From: an uncultured Methanobrevibacter sp.
Lineage (GTDB): Archaea > Methanobacteriota > Methanobacteria > Methanobacteriales > Methanobacteriaceae
NCBI RefSeq assembly: GCF_902771435.1
Contig: NZ_CACXXB010000010.1
Span: 1-64,000 of the forward strand
Direction of reading: 5' to 3'
DNA length: 64,000 nt
Each line of letters opens with the position of its first letter. Within the stretch, counting starts at the first letter, position 1. Both the position numbers and the translations under genes were made by a program. The notes under the pieces were generated by a model. That model searched no databases and was not told where the DNA came from. It saw only the letters and a list, made by a program, of their open reading frames with translations. Positions 1-10,121 of this stretch are shown here, one piece after another.

Positions 1-1010
1 ACAGTAATATTAGCAGGTCTAGTACCCCAAGCATTATTACCATCATTCCAAATCTTGGTCGCATTAACAACAGTAACCAAAGTGTTATTAACAGTCCAAT
101 TATAAGCAGTGCTATTACTAATCACACTTACATACTCAACAGAAATAACACCAGCAGGAACATTAGCAACAGTGACATTCAATTCCTCAATAGAATATTT
201 AATAGGATCATTACCATTAAATGCAGTCAAATTAGTAAACTCATGATACCAATTATTAGCCTCATTCAAAGTAGCATTAGCAACCCTGACACCATCAGCT
301 AATAAATAAACAGTAATATACGCAGGTCTAGTACCCCAAGCATTATCACCATCATTCCAAATCTTGGTAGCATTAACAACAGTAACCAAAGTGTTATTAA
401 CAGTCCAATTATAAGCAGTGCTATTACTAATCAAACTTACATAATCAACAGAAATAACACCAGCAGGAACATTAGTCATATTAACAGTGACATTATCTTC
501 TTCAATAGTATATTTGATTTTTTCAGTACCATTGAAGACTGTTAAATTAGTGAAGGAATGATACCAATTATTAGACCGATTCAAAGTAGCATTAGCAATC
601 CTAGTACCATCAGCTAATAAATAAACAGTAATATTAGCAGGTCTAGTATCCCAAGCATTATTACCATCATCCCAATATTTAGTAACATTTACACTAGTCA
701 TAGGAACATGAATGTTAGTAACAGTCACAAATGCAGTAGTTCCATTAGTACCATTAATTACAGTTAAGTAACCATCAATTGGCAATTCTCGAATTGTATA
801 ATTAATTACAGTATCATTTTCATCTGTAATATTTAAATTATCGAAAACATATGTCCAATTGTTAGTATCGTTTAAAACTACTTCACTTACTAAACCAGTG
901 TCATTATACAATTGAATAGTAACATTATCAGGTCTGATACCATCATAATCGTCATAATCATCCCAAACCTTAGTTACATTGATTTCGGATACATCATAGA
1001 TGATAATCCA
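1..1010 (-). repeat. Cna_B-like module repeats (about 290-315 bp)
   Basis: The DNA block gcaggtctagtacccca and close variants occur at about 14, 323, 638 and 927, giving spacings of 309, 315 and about 289 bp. Each unit encodes one roughly 100-residue Cna_B-type domain. The first two visible units are almost identical in sequence, and the array runs off the left edge. Cna_B domains are stalk modules of Gram-positive surface proteins and are also found in methanogen adhesins. Confidence 0.8.
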
Positions 1011-4000
1011 TGTCACGTTTGAAATCTCTGTGTAATAAGTAGTTCTAAGATAATTTGCATCGATTCTGTATCTTCCAACAGAATATCCTGTAAGATTTAA
1101 GCGTATACTACCTCTAATATCAGTTATATTGGAAGGATCTGGTTCTTCGCCAACACCGATTTTGGTTATAGTATAGAATATCTCTTGATTGTCTTCTAAA
1201 TCATCAAGATAAACAAGATTACCATCACCACTGTTTTCCCAGCCAATGACCGGAGTTTGGTCAATAGCGTCTGTTGTTTTGGTAGTTCGGTTACCATGAT
1301 TATAGAATTCATATGTAATATTATTTATAGTAACATTACTTTGAGCATCTTTACTATGGATACCGTTAGCGATATTGTCTCCACCTATATGCCAGATTTC
1401 TACAATTATCTCTTCACCTAAACGGTAAACTGTACCTTTTTTAGGAGATATTGGCAAGGCCCAAGAGTGTGCCAAGTTGTCATATAACCTTGTGTCATAT
1501 ACTTTCAAAGTAGAGTCTTCAACATAAATTGCGGATCCGTTTCCGAATTCTGCAGTATTGTTGTAGAAATTACCTTGAATGGTTGCATTGGCTGTACCTG
1601 ATATGATGAATGCACCACCAATACCATCACCATCACTGATGTATCCTAACGCATGATTGCTTATGAATGTTGAGTTTTCAACATCTAAATCGTTAGAAGA
1701 AATGATGTTTGCAAAACCACCTTTTAGCGCAGTGTTATTAAATGCATAGATTTGGTTAAAGTTTAAACTTTCATCTTCACTGTATATTGCACCACCAGAG
1801 AGGGTAGCACGATTTGATGAAATGTTGTTGCTTGTGAAATTAGTAATTTCATAATCATAACCATAACCATAAATAAATACTGCACCACCCATAGAGGTAG
1901 CTTTATTAAATGTAATGTTGTTATCGGTAAATTCTGAACTTGATCCGTCTATATAGATTGCACCACCGAAGTTAGCTTCATTATAGGACATTTGGTTGTC
2001 TGAAAATTCAGAGCCATGTCCGGCAATATAAACTCCACCACCGGATTCTGCATCATTATATAAAATGTCATTATTTGTAAATGTGGCATTATCACCTTCA
2101 ATATCTATTGCACCACCGGCCATAGCATGATTGTCTATGAAATCAGAATTGTTAACGGTAGCATTGATTCCGGAGATATATGTTGAACCACCGTAATATC
2201 CTGCAGTGTTGTTTGTGGATGTGACATTATCCAGAGATGTGAAATTACCATCAGTAAATATTGCACCACCATTTTCTTCAGCAATACAATTTGAAAGGCT
2301 TACATTTACAAACTTACAATCGTTACCATCAACATATACACCTCCACCAGTATAAGCGATATTATTGTTCAGGTTACAATTCATAATTGTAGTATTGTCA
2401 CCATTAATGTAAGATGAACCACCGTGATATGCAGAGTTGTGAATGGAAGTAACATTATCGAAAACATCGTTGTTACCTTCAACGTAAACAGCACCACCAA
2501 ATTGGGAAGCATTACAATTGGAAAGAGCCACGTTTTCAAAGGTACAGTTGTCACCAGAAACGTATAGTCCACCACCATTGTCAGTAGCACTATTATTGTC
2601 CAAGTTACAGTTCCTAACAATTACTTCATTACCCGCAATATATGAGGAACCACCTTCCACAGCAGTGTTGTGAATAGAAGTAACATTATCAAATAAGGCT
2701 TTATCACCTTCAACGTAAACAGCACCACCTAGAGTACCAGCCTCATTGTTGGATGCGCTAACGTTGATGATTTGAGAACCTATACCTCCACCAATGTTCA
2801 ATGCTCCACCACGTAATTCAGCAGAGTTATTGTCAAGGTTGGAATTTTTAACTGTTATGTTACTACCACGGATGAATGTAGAACCACCAAGATAAGCAGT
2901 GTTGTTGTTTGATGTAATACCATCGACAAGAATATTGTTACCAACAATATCGAATGCACCACCTAAACCAGTATTATTAGTTCCATTGTTGATAGCTTTG
3001 TTGTTGTTCAACTCACCGTTTCTAACGATAATGTTGGTACCGTTAATGAATGCAGCACCACCACGTTGAGCAGTGTTGTTATCAGCAGTAATATTAGTAA
3101 ATGTAGTACCATTTGAATTAACAAAAATACCACCACCTAGAGTACCAGCCCTATTGTTTGAAACACTAACGTTTTCAACAGTACAACCGTCACCAGCAAT
3201 GTTAATACCACCACCACGTAAATCAGCAGAGTTATTGTCCAAGTTACAATTTTGAACAGTTATATTATTACCACGGATGAATGTAGAACCACCAAGTCTA
3301 GCAGTGTTGTTGTTAGAGTGAGTACCATTTACAAGAATATTGTCACCAACAATATCGAACGCACCACCTAAACCAGTATTTTCAGATCCATTGTAAATAG
3401 CTTTGTTGTTGTTCAACTCACCGCCTGTAACGATAATATTGGTACCGTTAATGAAAGCAGCACCACCACGTTGAGCAGTGTTGTTATCAGCAATAACATT
3501 AGTCACGTTAGTACCATTTGAATTAACATAAATAGCACCACCCATAAGGCCTGCTCTATTGTTGGATACGCTAACATTTTCAACTGTACAACCGTCACCA
3601 GCAATGTTAATACCACCACCACGTAAATCAGCAGAGTTGTTGTCCAAGTTACAATTTTGAACAGTTATATTATTACCACGGATGAATGTAGAACCACCAC
3701 GATAAGCAGTGTTGTTGTTAGAGTGAGTACCATTTACAAGAATATTGTCACCAACAATATCGAACGCACCACCTAAACCGGTATTCTCAGATCCATTATA
3801 GATAGCTTTGTTGTTGTTCAACTCACCACCAGTAACTTTAATATTAGTACCGTTAATGAATGCAGCACCACCACGTTGAGCAGTGTTGTTATCAGCAGTA
3901 ACATTAATCATTATAGTACCGTCTGAATCTACATAAAGAGCACCACCCATTTGGCCTGCCCTATTGTTGGATACGTCAACGTTTTCAATAGTACATCTGT

Positions 4001-7000
4001 CACCTGCAACATTTATACCACCACCACGTAAATCAGCAGTGTTGTTGTCCAGAGTACAGTTTGCTATATAGGTGTCGTTACCACGAACGAATGTTGAACC
4101 TCCACGGTAAGCAGTGTTGTTTATGGAAGTAATGTTGATGAATTTACAGTCATTACCTAAAACGTCAATTGCACCACCAATACCGGTAGTTTCAGGTTCG
4201 CTTGCATTGAAAATAGCTACGTTATTGTCAAATACTGAATGTTCAATGGTAATATTGTTTCCTTCAACGAATACAGCACCTCCACGCAGAGCGGTGTTGT
4301 TAGTAGAATCAATTCCATGAAGGGATAAATCACTGGATTTAATGTATATTGCTCCACCTTCTTTGTCTGCACGGTTATTGGACACCTCAAGGTCATGAAC
4401 TTTACAGCCTGCACCAGCGAGGTCTAATCCTCCACCTCTACCAGATTCTTCAGTTCCATTGTAGATAGCTCTGTTATTGTCTAAAGTACAATTGGTAACT
4501 TCAGTATTGTTACCTATAATAAAAGTGGAACCTCCTCTGGCAGCAGTATTGTTAACGGATGTTACGTTTCTGAATGTAGCATCGTTACCTCTAACATATA
4601 CAGCACCACCTTCGGCACCTGCATTGTTGTCGGATACATCAACATTATAAACTGTACAGTTTTCACCTAAAATGTTCAAACCTCCACCACGGAGAGTAGC
4701 ATTGTTTCCATCAAAGATACAATCGTGAACAGTGATGTTGTCACCGTAAATGAATGTTGAACCACCAAGAGTAGCTGTGTTGTTGGTAGAGTTAATATAG
4801 TAAACATTTAAATTATTGGATTTGATGTATACTGCTCCACCTTCACCGCTAGCACGGTTATTGGACACTTCAAGAGTATTAACAGTACAGTTTGCACCAG
4901 CGAGGTCTAAACCTCCACCTCTACCGGAACCTTCAGTTCCATTGAAAATAGCTCTGTTATTGTCTAAAGTACAATTGATAACAGTAGTATGGTCTCCTTC
5001 AACAAAAGTGGAACCTCCTCTGGCAGCAGTATTGTTAATGGATGTTACGCGAGTAAATTTAGAATGGTCTCCTAAAACATATACAGCACCACCGTCGGTA
5101 CCTGCATTGTTGTCGGACACTTCTACATCATGCACATCACAATAGTCACCGTAAACGTTTAGACCACCACCACGAAGGGTAGCATTGTTTCCGTCAAAGA
5201 TACAATCGTGAACAGTGATGTTGTCACCGTAAATGAATGTTGAACCACCAAGAGTAGCTGTGTTGTTGGTAGAGTTAATATTGTAAATTTCTAAACCATC
5301 GGATTTGATGTATATTGCTCCACCTTCACCGCCAGCACGGTTATTGGACACTTCAAGGTCGTGAACTTCACAGTTTGCACCAGCGAGGTCCAGTGCACCA
5401 CCTCTACCGGAACCTTCAGTTCCATTGTAGATAGCTCTGTTATTGTCTAAAACACCATTTATAACTTTTGTATGGTCTCCTTCAACAAAAGTGGAACCTC
5501 CTCTGGAAGCTGTATTGTTAATGGATGTTACATCTTCGAATGATGCGTAGTGACCTCTAACATATACAGCACCACCGTCGGTACCTGCATTGTTGTTGGA
5601 CACTTCAACGTCTGTTGCGTTGAAATTGTTACCGTAAACGTCTAAACCTCCGCCTCTAAAGGTAGCGTTGTTATTGTCAAATGTTGAGTTTGTAACTTTT
5701 GTATTATTACCACGGATAAATCCGGCACCACCACGAGAAGCAGTGTTGTTGGTACAAGTAACAGTTAAAAGAGTACAATGGTCACCAATAACGTCAATAG
5801 CACCACCTACACCGGAGTCAGGATCTGCAGTGTTATTATTGAAGTTTGAATTGGCAATGTAGGTATTTTCACCTATAATATAAACTCCTGCACCATTGGT
5901 CGCAGTGTTATCTGTAAAGTTTGAATTGATAACTTTTGTATTTGGACCTTCGATGTATACTGTACCATTGACAGCAGAGTTACTACGTAAGGTTGAATTT
6001 TCAAAATGAGTGCCCCAACCATAAATGTAAACAGCACCACCATCATTTGAAGCATTATTGTTCTCAAAGACTGTATTGAAGACTTTGGTATCATTACCAT
6101 ACACATAAACAGCAGCTGCATTACCGCTTGCATTGAATGTCAAATCATCATCATGCTTCCAATACCATTCACCATTTTGATCTGGAATGTATTGACCATT
6201 TTCATATCTGTAAAGTGTTTGATTAGTATGTCCTCCATCCTCTACATTATGCCATCTGGCTATACAAAGTGAACTAGTTTGACCTTCAGTTTTTGCAACA
6301 TTATTTATAAAGTTACAATTGTCAAGTGTAATATTATTTCCTTGAGTATTAAGACCCCAGAATCCGTCATGGTCGGGGTCAATCCCACCAACCATAACAG
6401 CGGAACCTTGTCCACCAGTGTTATTGATGAAATCACAGTTTCTTATAATTACATTGTTATGACTTATTCCAAGTGCACCACCATATTCGCCTGTTCCTGT
6501 ACAATTAATAAACTTACAGTTATCAAGCACTTGAGGTCCTGAAATATAATAACCAGTCTCGGTGTAATTTCCATGTATATAGACTGCAAACCATCTAGAA
6601 GTAATATTGATAAAATTACAATCAATTAAACTACTTGCAACTTCTTGAGGACCACCACGATATTCGTCTGAAAGACAAAAAGCACCACCGTGATTAGCAG
6701 AGCTTGTATTAATAAAGTTACATCCAACCAGTTTGGCACCGAAGAGTACACCGAACTGACCGCTACCGTCATCAACACCATTATCACCAGGATAAGTTTG
6801 TTTACAGTTGGTGAAATTAACATTAGTCAGTGTTGTTGGCTGAGGATTACGAGCACCAGTAGAATCATAGGCACTTCCATATATGAAAAACATTTGCTGA
6901 TTTGTCTCAATATTATTAAAAACAACATTTGTCAAAGATCCGCTACAGAATTCAAACATTCTCCCGGAAGACTTTAAATTTTCAAAAGTAACGTCCACTA

Positions 7001-7772
7001 AATCATAACCATTAGCAGTAGTATATTTCCCGTTTTGTTGAGCGCCTCTGAAGTCAAATACATTTCCATCACCACCCACTTCAAATGTAGCAACTTGAGA
7101 TGGATCACTTTGACTTCCTCCAACAATCCTAACATTTTGAATAGTATGTCGCCCTGAAACAGTATGATAACTTCCAGTTCTATAGGTTCCACCATTTAGA
7201 TATATTACATCTCCAGGTTGAGCATTTATAATTGCATTAAATATATCATTTATTGTGTCACCAGTATGAAAATTATATGTAGCACCAAGAACCGGTTCAT
7301 CATTAACAGCAGCTAGCACAGAATCATCATTACTAGCACCAAGAACCTCTAAACCGTTCTCAGCACCAAAAAGAACTAAACCATCATTTTCTATTTCTAA
7401 ATTACTAGCACCAAGAATATCCAAGGTATTCCCAGCACTACTTACTTTTAAAACATTATTATCTCTATATATTTCAGAATCATTACTAGAACGCAATAAT
7501 TTTGTTCCATTATTAGTCAAACAATCGTCAGTTTTAATTTCATCTACTAATCCACCGGTTTTATCCGCTGAATTATCATTACTTTCATCTACAGAATTCA
7601 CATTAACATTGTTCAAATTAGCATCGATTGGATTTAGATCAGACATCGATAGCGATTCAAGTTCACCAGCATTTTGTTCGTATGTTCCAATTTCACTTGC
7701 AGCTGCAAATGAAAGCGAAAAAATCGTCAATAATAGTATTAAAGTTAAAAACATATGTCGCTTAAAACGCAT
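1..7772 (-). CDS. Giant adhesin-like surface protein, beta-helix plus Cna_B repeats (3' end beyond window)
   Basis: This is a secreted surface protein, probably used to contact host or microbial partners. The frame is open from position 7772 to the left edge (more than 2,590 residues), so the C-terminus is missing. The chosen ATG follows AAGGAG at a 7-nt spacing; an ATG two codons upstream lies too close to that site. Residues 1 to about 28 form a signal peptide (MRFKRHM, then a leucine-rich core ending in AAAS). From about residue 160 to 2090 there are right-handed beta-helix repeats rich in NNTA..GGA and N-glycosylation-type NxT/S motifs. The last 330 or so visible residues are four Cna_B-like modules (NVTKxWDD...RPxNITVYL...NWxxxFTNL...YTIEE). 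This matches the adhesin-like proteins of Methanobrevibacter. The ligand is unknown. Many small open frames on the opposite strand are composition shadows. Confidence 0.9.
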   Translation of the reverse strand, partial: MRFKRHMFLTLILLLTIFSLSFAAASEIGTYEQNAGELESLSMSDLNPIDANLNNVNVNSVDESNDNSADKTGGLVDEIKTDDCLTNNGTKLLRSSNDSEIYRDNNVLKVSSAGNTLDILGASNLEIENDGLVLFGAENGLEVLGASNDDSVLAAVNDEPVLGATYNFHTGDTINDIFNAIINAQPGDVIYLNGGTYRTGSYHTVSGRHTIQNVRIVGGSQSDPSQVATFEVGGDGNVFDFRGAQQNGKYTTANGYDLVDVTFENLKSSGRMFEFCSGSLTNVVFNNIETNQQMFFIYGSAYDSTGARNPQPTTLTNVNFTNCKQTYPGDNGVDDGSGQFGVLFGAKLVGCNFINTSSANHGGAFCLSDEYRGGPQEVASSLIDCNFINITSRWFAVYIHGNYTETGYYISGPQVLDNCKFINCTGTGEYGGALGISHNNVIIRNCDFINNTGGQGSAVMVGGIDPDHDGFWGLNTQGNNITLDNCNFINNVAKTEGQTSSLCIARWHNVEDGGHTNQTLYRYENGQYIPDQNGEWYWKHDDDLTFNASGNAAAVYVYGNDTKVFNTVFENNNASNDGGAVYIYGWGTHFENSTLRSNSAVNGTVYIEGPNTKVINSNFTDNTATNGAGVYIIGENTYIANSNFNNNTADPDSGVGGAIDVIGDHCTLLTVTCTNNTASRGGAGFIRGNNTKVTNSTFDNNNATFRGGGLDVYGNNFNATDVEVSNNNAGTDGGAVYVRGHYASFEDVTSINNTASRGGSTFVEGDHTKVINGVLDNNRAIYNGTEGSGRGGALDLAGANCEVHDLEVSNNRAGGEGGAIYIKSDGLEIYNINSTNNTATLGGSTFIYGDNITVHDCIFDGNNATLRGGGLNVYGDYCDVHDVEVSDNNAGTDGGAVYVLGDHSKFTRVTSINNTAARGGSTFVEGDHTTVINCTLDNNRAIFNGTEGSGRGGGLDLAGANCTVNTLEVSNNRASGEGGAVYIKSNNLNVYYINSTNNTATLGGSTFIYGDNITVHDCIFDGNNATLRGGGLNILGENCTVYNVDVSDNNAGAEGGAVYVRGNDATFRNVTSVNNTAARGGSTFIIGNNTEVTNCTLDNNRAIYNGTEESGRGGGLDLAGAGCKVHDLEVSNNRADKEGGAIYIKSSDLSLHGIDSTNNTALRGGAVFVEGNNITIEHSVFDNNVAIFNASEPETTGIGGAIDVLGNDCKFINITSINNTAYRGGSTFVRGNDTYIANCTLDNNTADLRGGGINVAGDRCTIENVDVSNNRAGQMGGALYVDSDGTIMINVTADNNTAQRGGAAFINGTNIKVTGGELNNNKAIYNGSENTGLGGAFDIVGDNILVNGTHSNNNTAYRGGSTFIRGNNITVQNCNLDNNSADLRGGGINIAGDGCTVENVSVSNNRAGLMGGAIYVNSNGTNVTNVIADNNTAQRGGAAFINGTNIIVTGGELNNNKAIYNGSENTGLGGAFDIVGDNILVNGTHSNNNTARLGGSTFIRGNNITVQNCNLDNNSADLRGGGINIAGDGCTVENVSVSNNRAGTLGGGIFVNSNGTTFTNITADNNTAQRGGAAFINGTNIIVRNGELNNNKAINNGTNNTGLGGAFDIVGNNILVDGITSNNNTAYLGGSTFIRGSNITVKNSNLDNNSAELRGGALNIGGGIGSQIINVSASNNEAGTLGGAVYVEGDKALFDNVTSIHNTAVEGGSSYIAGNEVIVRNCNLDNNSATDNGGGLYVSGDNCTFENVALSNCNASQFGGAVYVEGNNDVFDNVTSIHNSAYHGGSSYINGDNTTIMNCNLNNNIAYTGGGVYVDGNDCKFVNVSLSNCIAEENGGAIFTDGNFTSLDNVTSTNNTAGYYGGSTYISGINATVNNSDFIDNHAMAGGAIDIEGDNATFTNNDILYNDAESGGGVYIAGHGSEFSDNQMSYNEANFGGAIYIDGSSSEFTDNNITFNKATSMGGAVFIYGYGYDYEITNFTSNNISSNRATLSGGAIYSEDESLNFNQIYAFNNTALKGGFANIISSNDLDVENSTFISNHALGYISDGDGIGGAFIISGTANATIQGNFYNNTAEFGNGSAIYVEDSTLKVYDTRLYDNLAHSWALPISPKKGTVYRLGEEIIVEIWHIGGDNIANGIHSKDAQSNVTINNITYEFYNHGNRTTKTTDAIDQTPVIGWENSGDGNLVYLDDLEDNQEIFYTITKIGVGEEPDPSNITDIRGSIRLNLTGYSVGRYRIDANYLRTTYYTEISNVTWIIIYDVSEINVTKVWDDYDDYDGIRPDNVTIQLYNDTGLVSEVVLNDTNNWTYVFDNLNITDENDTVINYTIRELPIDGYLTVINGTNGTTAFVTVTNIHVPMTSVNVTKYWDDGNNAWDTRPANITVYLLADGTRIANATLNRSNNWYHSFTNLTVFNGTEKIKYTIEEDNVTVNMTNVPAGVISVDYVSLISNSTAYNWTVNNTLVTVVNATKIWNDGDNAWGTRPAYITVYLLADGVRVANATLNEANNWYHEFTNLTAFNGNDPIKYSIEELNVTVANVPAGVISVEYVSVISNSTAYNWTVNNTLVTVVNATKIWNDGNNAWGTRPANIT
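2806..4425 (-). repeat. 405-bp in-frame tandem repeats in the adhesin
   Basis: The same anchor (ccaccacgta followed by a/t-tcagcag) recurs at 2806, 3211, 3616 and 4021, an exact 405-bp period, or 135 codons. The units encode two to three beta-helix coils each (GGGINIAG..CTVENV.VSNNRAG and similar). The inner copies are nearly identical at DNA level, which points to recent duplication or gene conversion. The right boundary is approximate. Confidence 0.85.
4411..5859 (-). repeat. 483-bp in-frame tandem repeats in the adhesin
   Basis: The anchor gcaccagcga recurs at 4411, 4894 and 5377, an exact 483-bp period, or 161 codons. It adjoins the 405-bp array but has a different unit, with RGGGLDLAGA, GGSTFI.GDN and NRAIFNGTEGSGRGG blocks. 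Both arrays keep the reading frame, so copy number can change without breaking the protein. Outer limits are approximate. Confidence 0.85.
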
Positions 7773-7794
7773 AAACATACTCCTTTTTAAACAA

Positions 7795-7937
7795 TCTATA
7801 TTGTTTAACTTTAATTTATAATGAAAAACTCTTTGCTTATATCAATAATATGAAATATAGTAAAAAAACTTCTATATTGTCTAACTTGTTTAATGAAAAC
7901 TTTTTGCCTTTTAATAATACGAAATATAGTAAAAAAA
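7795..7937. repeat. 76-bp imperfect direct repeat upstream of the adhesin
   Basis: The segment beginning tctatattgtttaactt at 7795 is repeated at 7871 (tctatattgtctaactt). Each copy contains an aatgaaaa block and ends in gaaatatagtaaaaaaac. The repeat lies just upstream of the adhesin start, inside its probable promoter or 5' leader, so repeat number could affect expression. That effect is inference. Confidence 0.7.
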
Positions 7938-8289
7938 CGGAAATTCGATACAAAAAATACTAAATAAAATAGTATCCTAAGTATCAATTGATATATATAT
8001 TTTCAACATATATAAATTTTTATATTTATATGTCATAAACAAAATTAAAAAACTCGAAGATAATTCATTGAAGTTGATAAAAAAAGTTAAAAAAATAAAA
8101 AAAATAACTAAATCAGCCATATAAAAACCAAACCTGATTGATTTAAAATAACTGATCCGACTCTAAAAGCCTGTACTATATCTGGATAACATAGCATAGT
8201 TATTGTGAAATTAATGATTACTTATATAGGATAAGTAAACCTACAAATCTTTCTATTTAATTATATTGGACCCTAACTAAATAGAAAGC

Positions 8290-8361
8290 AAATTGATCTT
8301 TTTTTTACTAGGTATGTGTCCTAAATTTAAATTGATCTTTTTTTACTAGGTATATGTCCTA
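8290..8361. repeat. Short tandem repeat, 39-bp period
   Basis: Two copies of aaattgatctttttttact followed by aggtatgtgtccta (second copy: aggtatatgtccta) start at 8290 and 8329. A partial echo, acatgtccta, occurs near 8501. No function is evident. Confidence 0.7.
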
Positions 8362-8397
8362 CAACTGAACCATAATTGCTCATGGTTAAGACATGTG

Positions 8398-8490
8398 TCA
8401 AAAGCCTTGCGACAGTTCCCCAAAATTAATCAGGAAGCCATCTAATTTCTGTTTTTTCAAATATTTAATACTATTTTCAAACAAATTTTT
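8398..8490 (-). pseudogene. Relic of an unidentified ORF (about 30 codons)
   Basis: A GC-richer island on the minus strand encodes 30 codons between two stops. The translation includes IKYLKKQKLDGFLINFGEL and ends in TGA at 8398-8400. The KLDGFLINFG core resembles the C-terminal strand of GxxExxY/PDDEXK_3-type proteins, but 30 residues cannot settle that. There is no start codon or ribosome binding site, so I read it as a gene remnant. Confidence 0.3.
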
Positions 8491-8885
8491 TCATTAACAT
8501 ACATGTCCTAATCATATCTGCTATAATCCAAACACATATGCATACTTATATATGATATATTGTATAATATAAAGATTACTATTTGAATTTTGTTTTAATA
8601 CAATGAAACAAAATTTTATATAAATAAAAATACAAAAATTTAGTAAAAAAATTAAATAATTAAATATTAATTTTCAATTTTTATTAATTCTTTATAATTT
8701 TAATACCAATTTTTTTGTTTATTAGATTTAAGTATACAATATATTACACATTCAATTATTCATGTATAAAATATATTACATGTTCATTTTTCATGTAATA
8801 AATATTTTACAACATTGTCTACAATATAAAAGAAATTATACTTTAAAAAGAATTGTTATTTAATATAAATTACATAACTATTATC

Positions 8886-9998
8886 ATGACTACATTGGAA
8901 AGGATGAAAATCCTAACGGATTCTGCGCAGTATGATCTCTGCGATTATGTCAGCCACAACAAAAGTTCACAGGTAAACCTGCCTGGAATATATGAGGCAA
9001 CCGGACATAACGGATGTAAGATTCCGCTTTTTAAAACACTCCTGACTAACAGATGCAAAAACGACTGCAAGTATTGCATCAACCAGTCCAAAAGAAACTT
9101 CACAAGACTTGAACTAACACCGGAAGAGCTTGCAAAGGCATTTCTTGGATATTACAACAGAGGACTGGTAAACGGATTGTTTTTAAGTTCAGGCATTTCA
9201 GGTGATGTGGACTCTACAATGGAAAAGCAGATAGAAACCGTTCATCTTCTGAGAAACAAATATGGATATGATGATTATATACACCTTAAGGTAGTTCCGG
9301 GGGCAAGCAAGGATTCCATTGCAAGGGCAATGGCACTGGCCAATAGGGTAAGCATCAACATTGAAGCCGCCACCCCGTCAGGTCTGGCTGAACTATCATC
9401 TACCAAGGATTACAATAAAGACATTTTAAAAAGACTGTCCTGGATTAATTCCCTGCAGCATAAAAGTACAACATATCCGAATTCTACCCATACTACACAG
9501 CTGATTGTCGGTGCCAACGGTGAAAGTGACAAGGAAATACTGAGTAGAATGGAAAAAATATACAAAAAATCAGAACTGAAGAGGACATACTTTTCAGCAT
9601 TTACACCAATCGCAGAAACAGAACTGGACAATAAGGAAGCATGCTCTACCGATAGGACTGCAAAATTATATAATGCTGACAGTCTGCTTAATGATTATCA
9701 TTATAAGGTTAAGGAACTGGTATTTGATGAAAACGATAAGCTGTCCCTTACACAGGATCCAAAAATTTTAGCTGCAAAAAATATGGACATATTCCCTGTA
9801 GAAATTAATAGTGCACCGTTTATAGAATTGATAAGGGTTCCGGGAATCGGTACAAAATCAGCACGTCAGATAATATCTATTCGAAAAAAATTGCCATTCA
9901 CCAATAAAGAACAGCTGAGAAAATTGGGCGTTGTTGTGGATAGGGCCGAACCATACATTAAAATAAGCGGACAATATCAAACCACATTCGATTTCTAG
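8886..9998 (+). CDS. Putative DNA modification/repair radical SAM protein
   Basis: This is a radical S-adenosylmethionine enzyme that binds a [4Fe-4S] cluster. The CxxxCxxC motif (CKNDCKYC) is at residues 57-64 when translation starts at ATG 8886. An N-terminal extension to 8853 is open but does not look like the family. A helix-hairpin-helix segment (LIRVPGIGTKSARQIISI) near residues 310-330 suggests DNA contact. The layout fits the family usually called putative DNA modification/repair radical SAM protein, whose members often sit beside a uracil-DNA-glycosylase-like gene. No such partner is visible here, as the gene stands alone after a 1.1-kb gap. There is no clear ribosome binding site, so the message may be leaderless. 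The real substrate is unknown. Confidence 0.8.
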   Translation: MTTLERMKILTDSAQYDLCDYVSHNKSSQVNLPGIYEATGHNGCKIPLFKTLLTNRCKNDCKYCINQSKRNFTRLELTPEELAKAFLGYYNRGLVNGLFLSSGISGDVDSTMEKQIETVHLLRNKYGYDDYIHLKVVPGASKDSIARAMALANRVSINIEAATPSGLAELSSTKDYNKDILKRLSWINSLQHKSTTYPNSTHTTQLIVGANGESDKEILSRMEKIYKKSELKRTYFSAFTPIAETELDNKEACSTDRTAKLYNADSLLNDYHYKVKELVFDENDKLSLTQDPKILAAKNMDIFPVEINSAPFIELIRVPGIGTKSARQIISIRKKLPFTNKEQLRKLGVVVDRAEPYIKISGQYQTTFDF

Positions 9999-10121
9999 AT
10001 TTTTAATCCAATTAAACCATTAACAAAGGAATTTGGTTTTTATTAAATTGTGCTTAAAACAAGTTAAAACAATAGAAAAAAATTTTTACAATATATTAAT
10101 CTGAAAATATAGAAAGTATAA

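Larger units (their letters stand above)
7773..8885. other. Long AT-rich intergenic region between the adhesin and the radical SAM gene
   Basis: There is no intact gene in this 1.1 kb. It holds the adhesin promoter/leader with a 76-bp direct repeat (7795 and 7871), a 39-bp-period tandem repeat (8290-8361), and a relic reading frame on the minus strand (8398-8490). The rest is AT-rich sequence with several TATA-like runs, for example near 8550 and 8750, without clear genes. Confidence 0.7.

Noticed and set aside
4816-5145. 109-codon open frame on the plus strand inside the adhesin
   Set aside because: It lies antisense to a long, repeat-bearing adhesin frame, has no ribosome binding site, and its sequence simply mirrors the repeats. 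The same applies to the other short frames in 1-7.7 kb.
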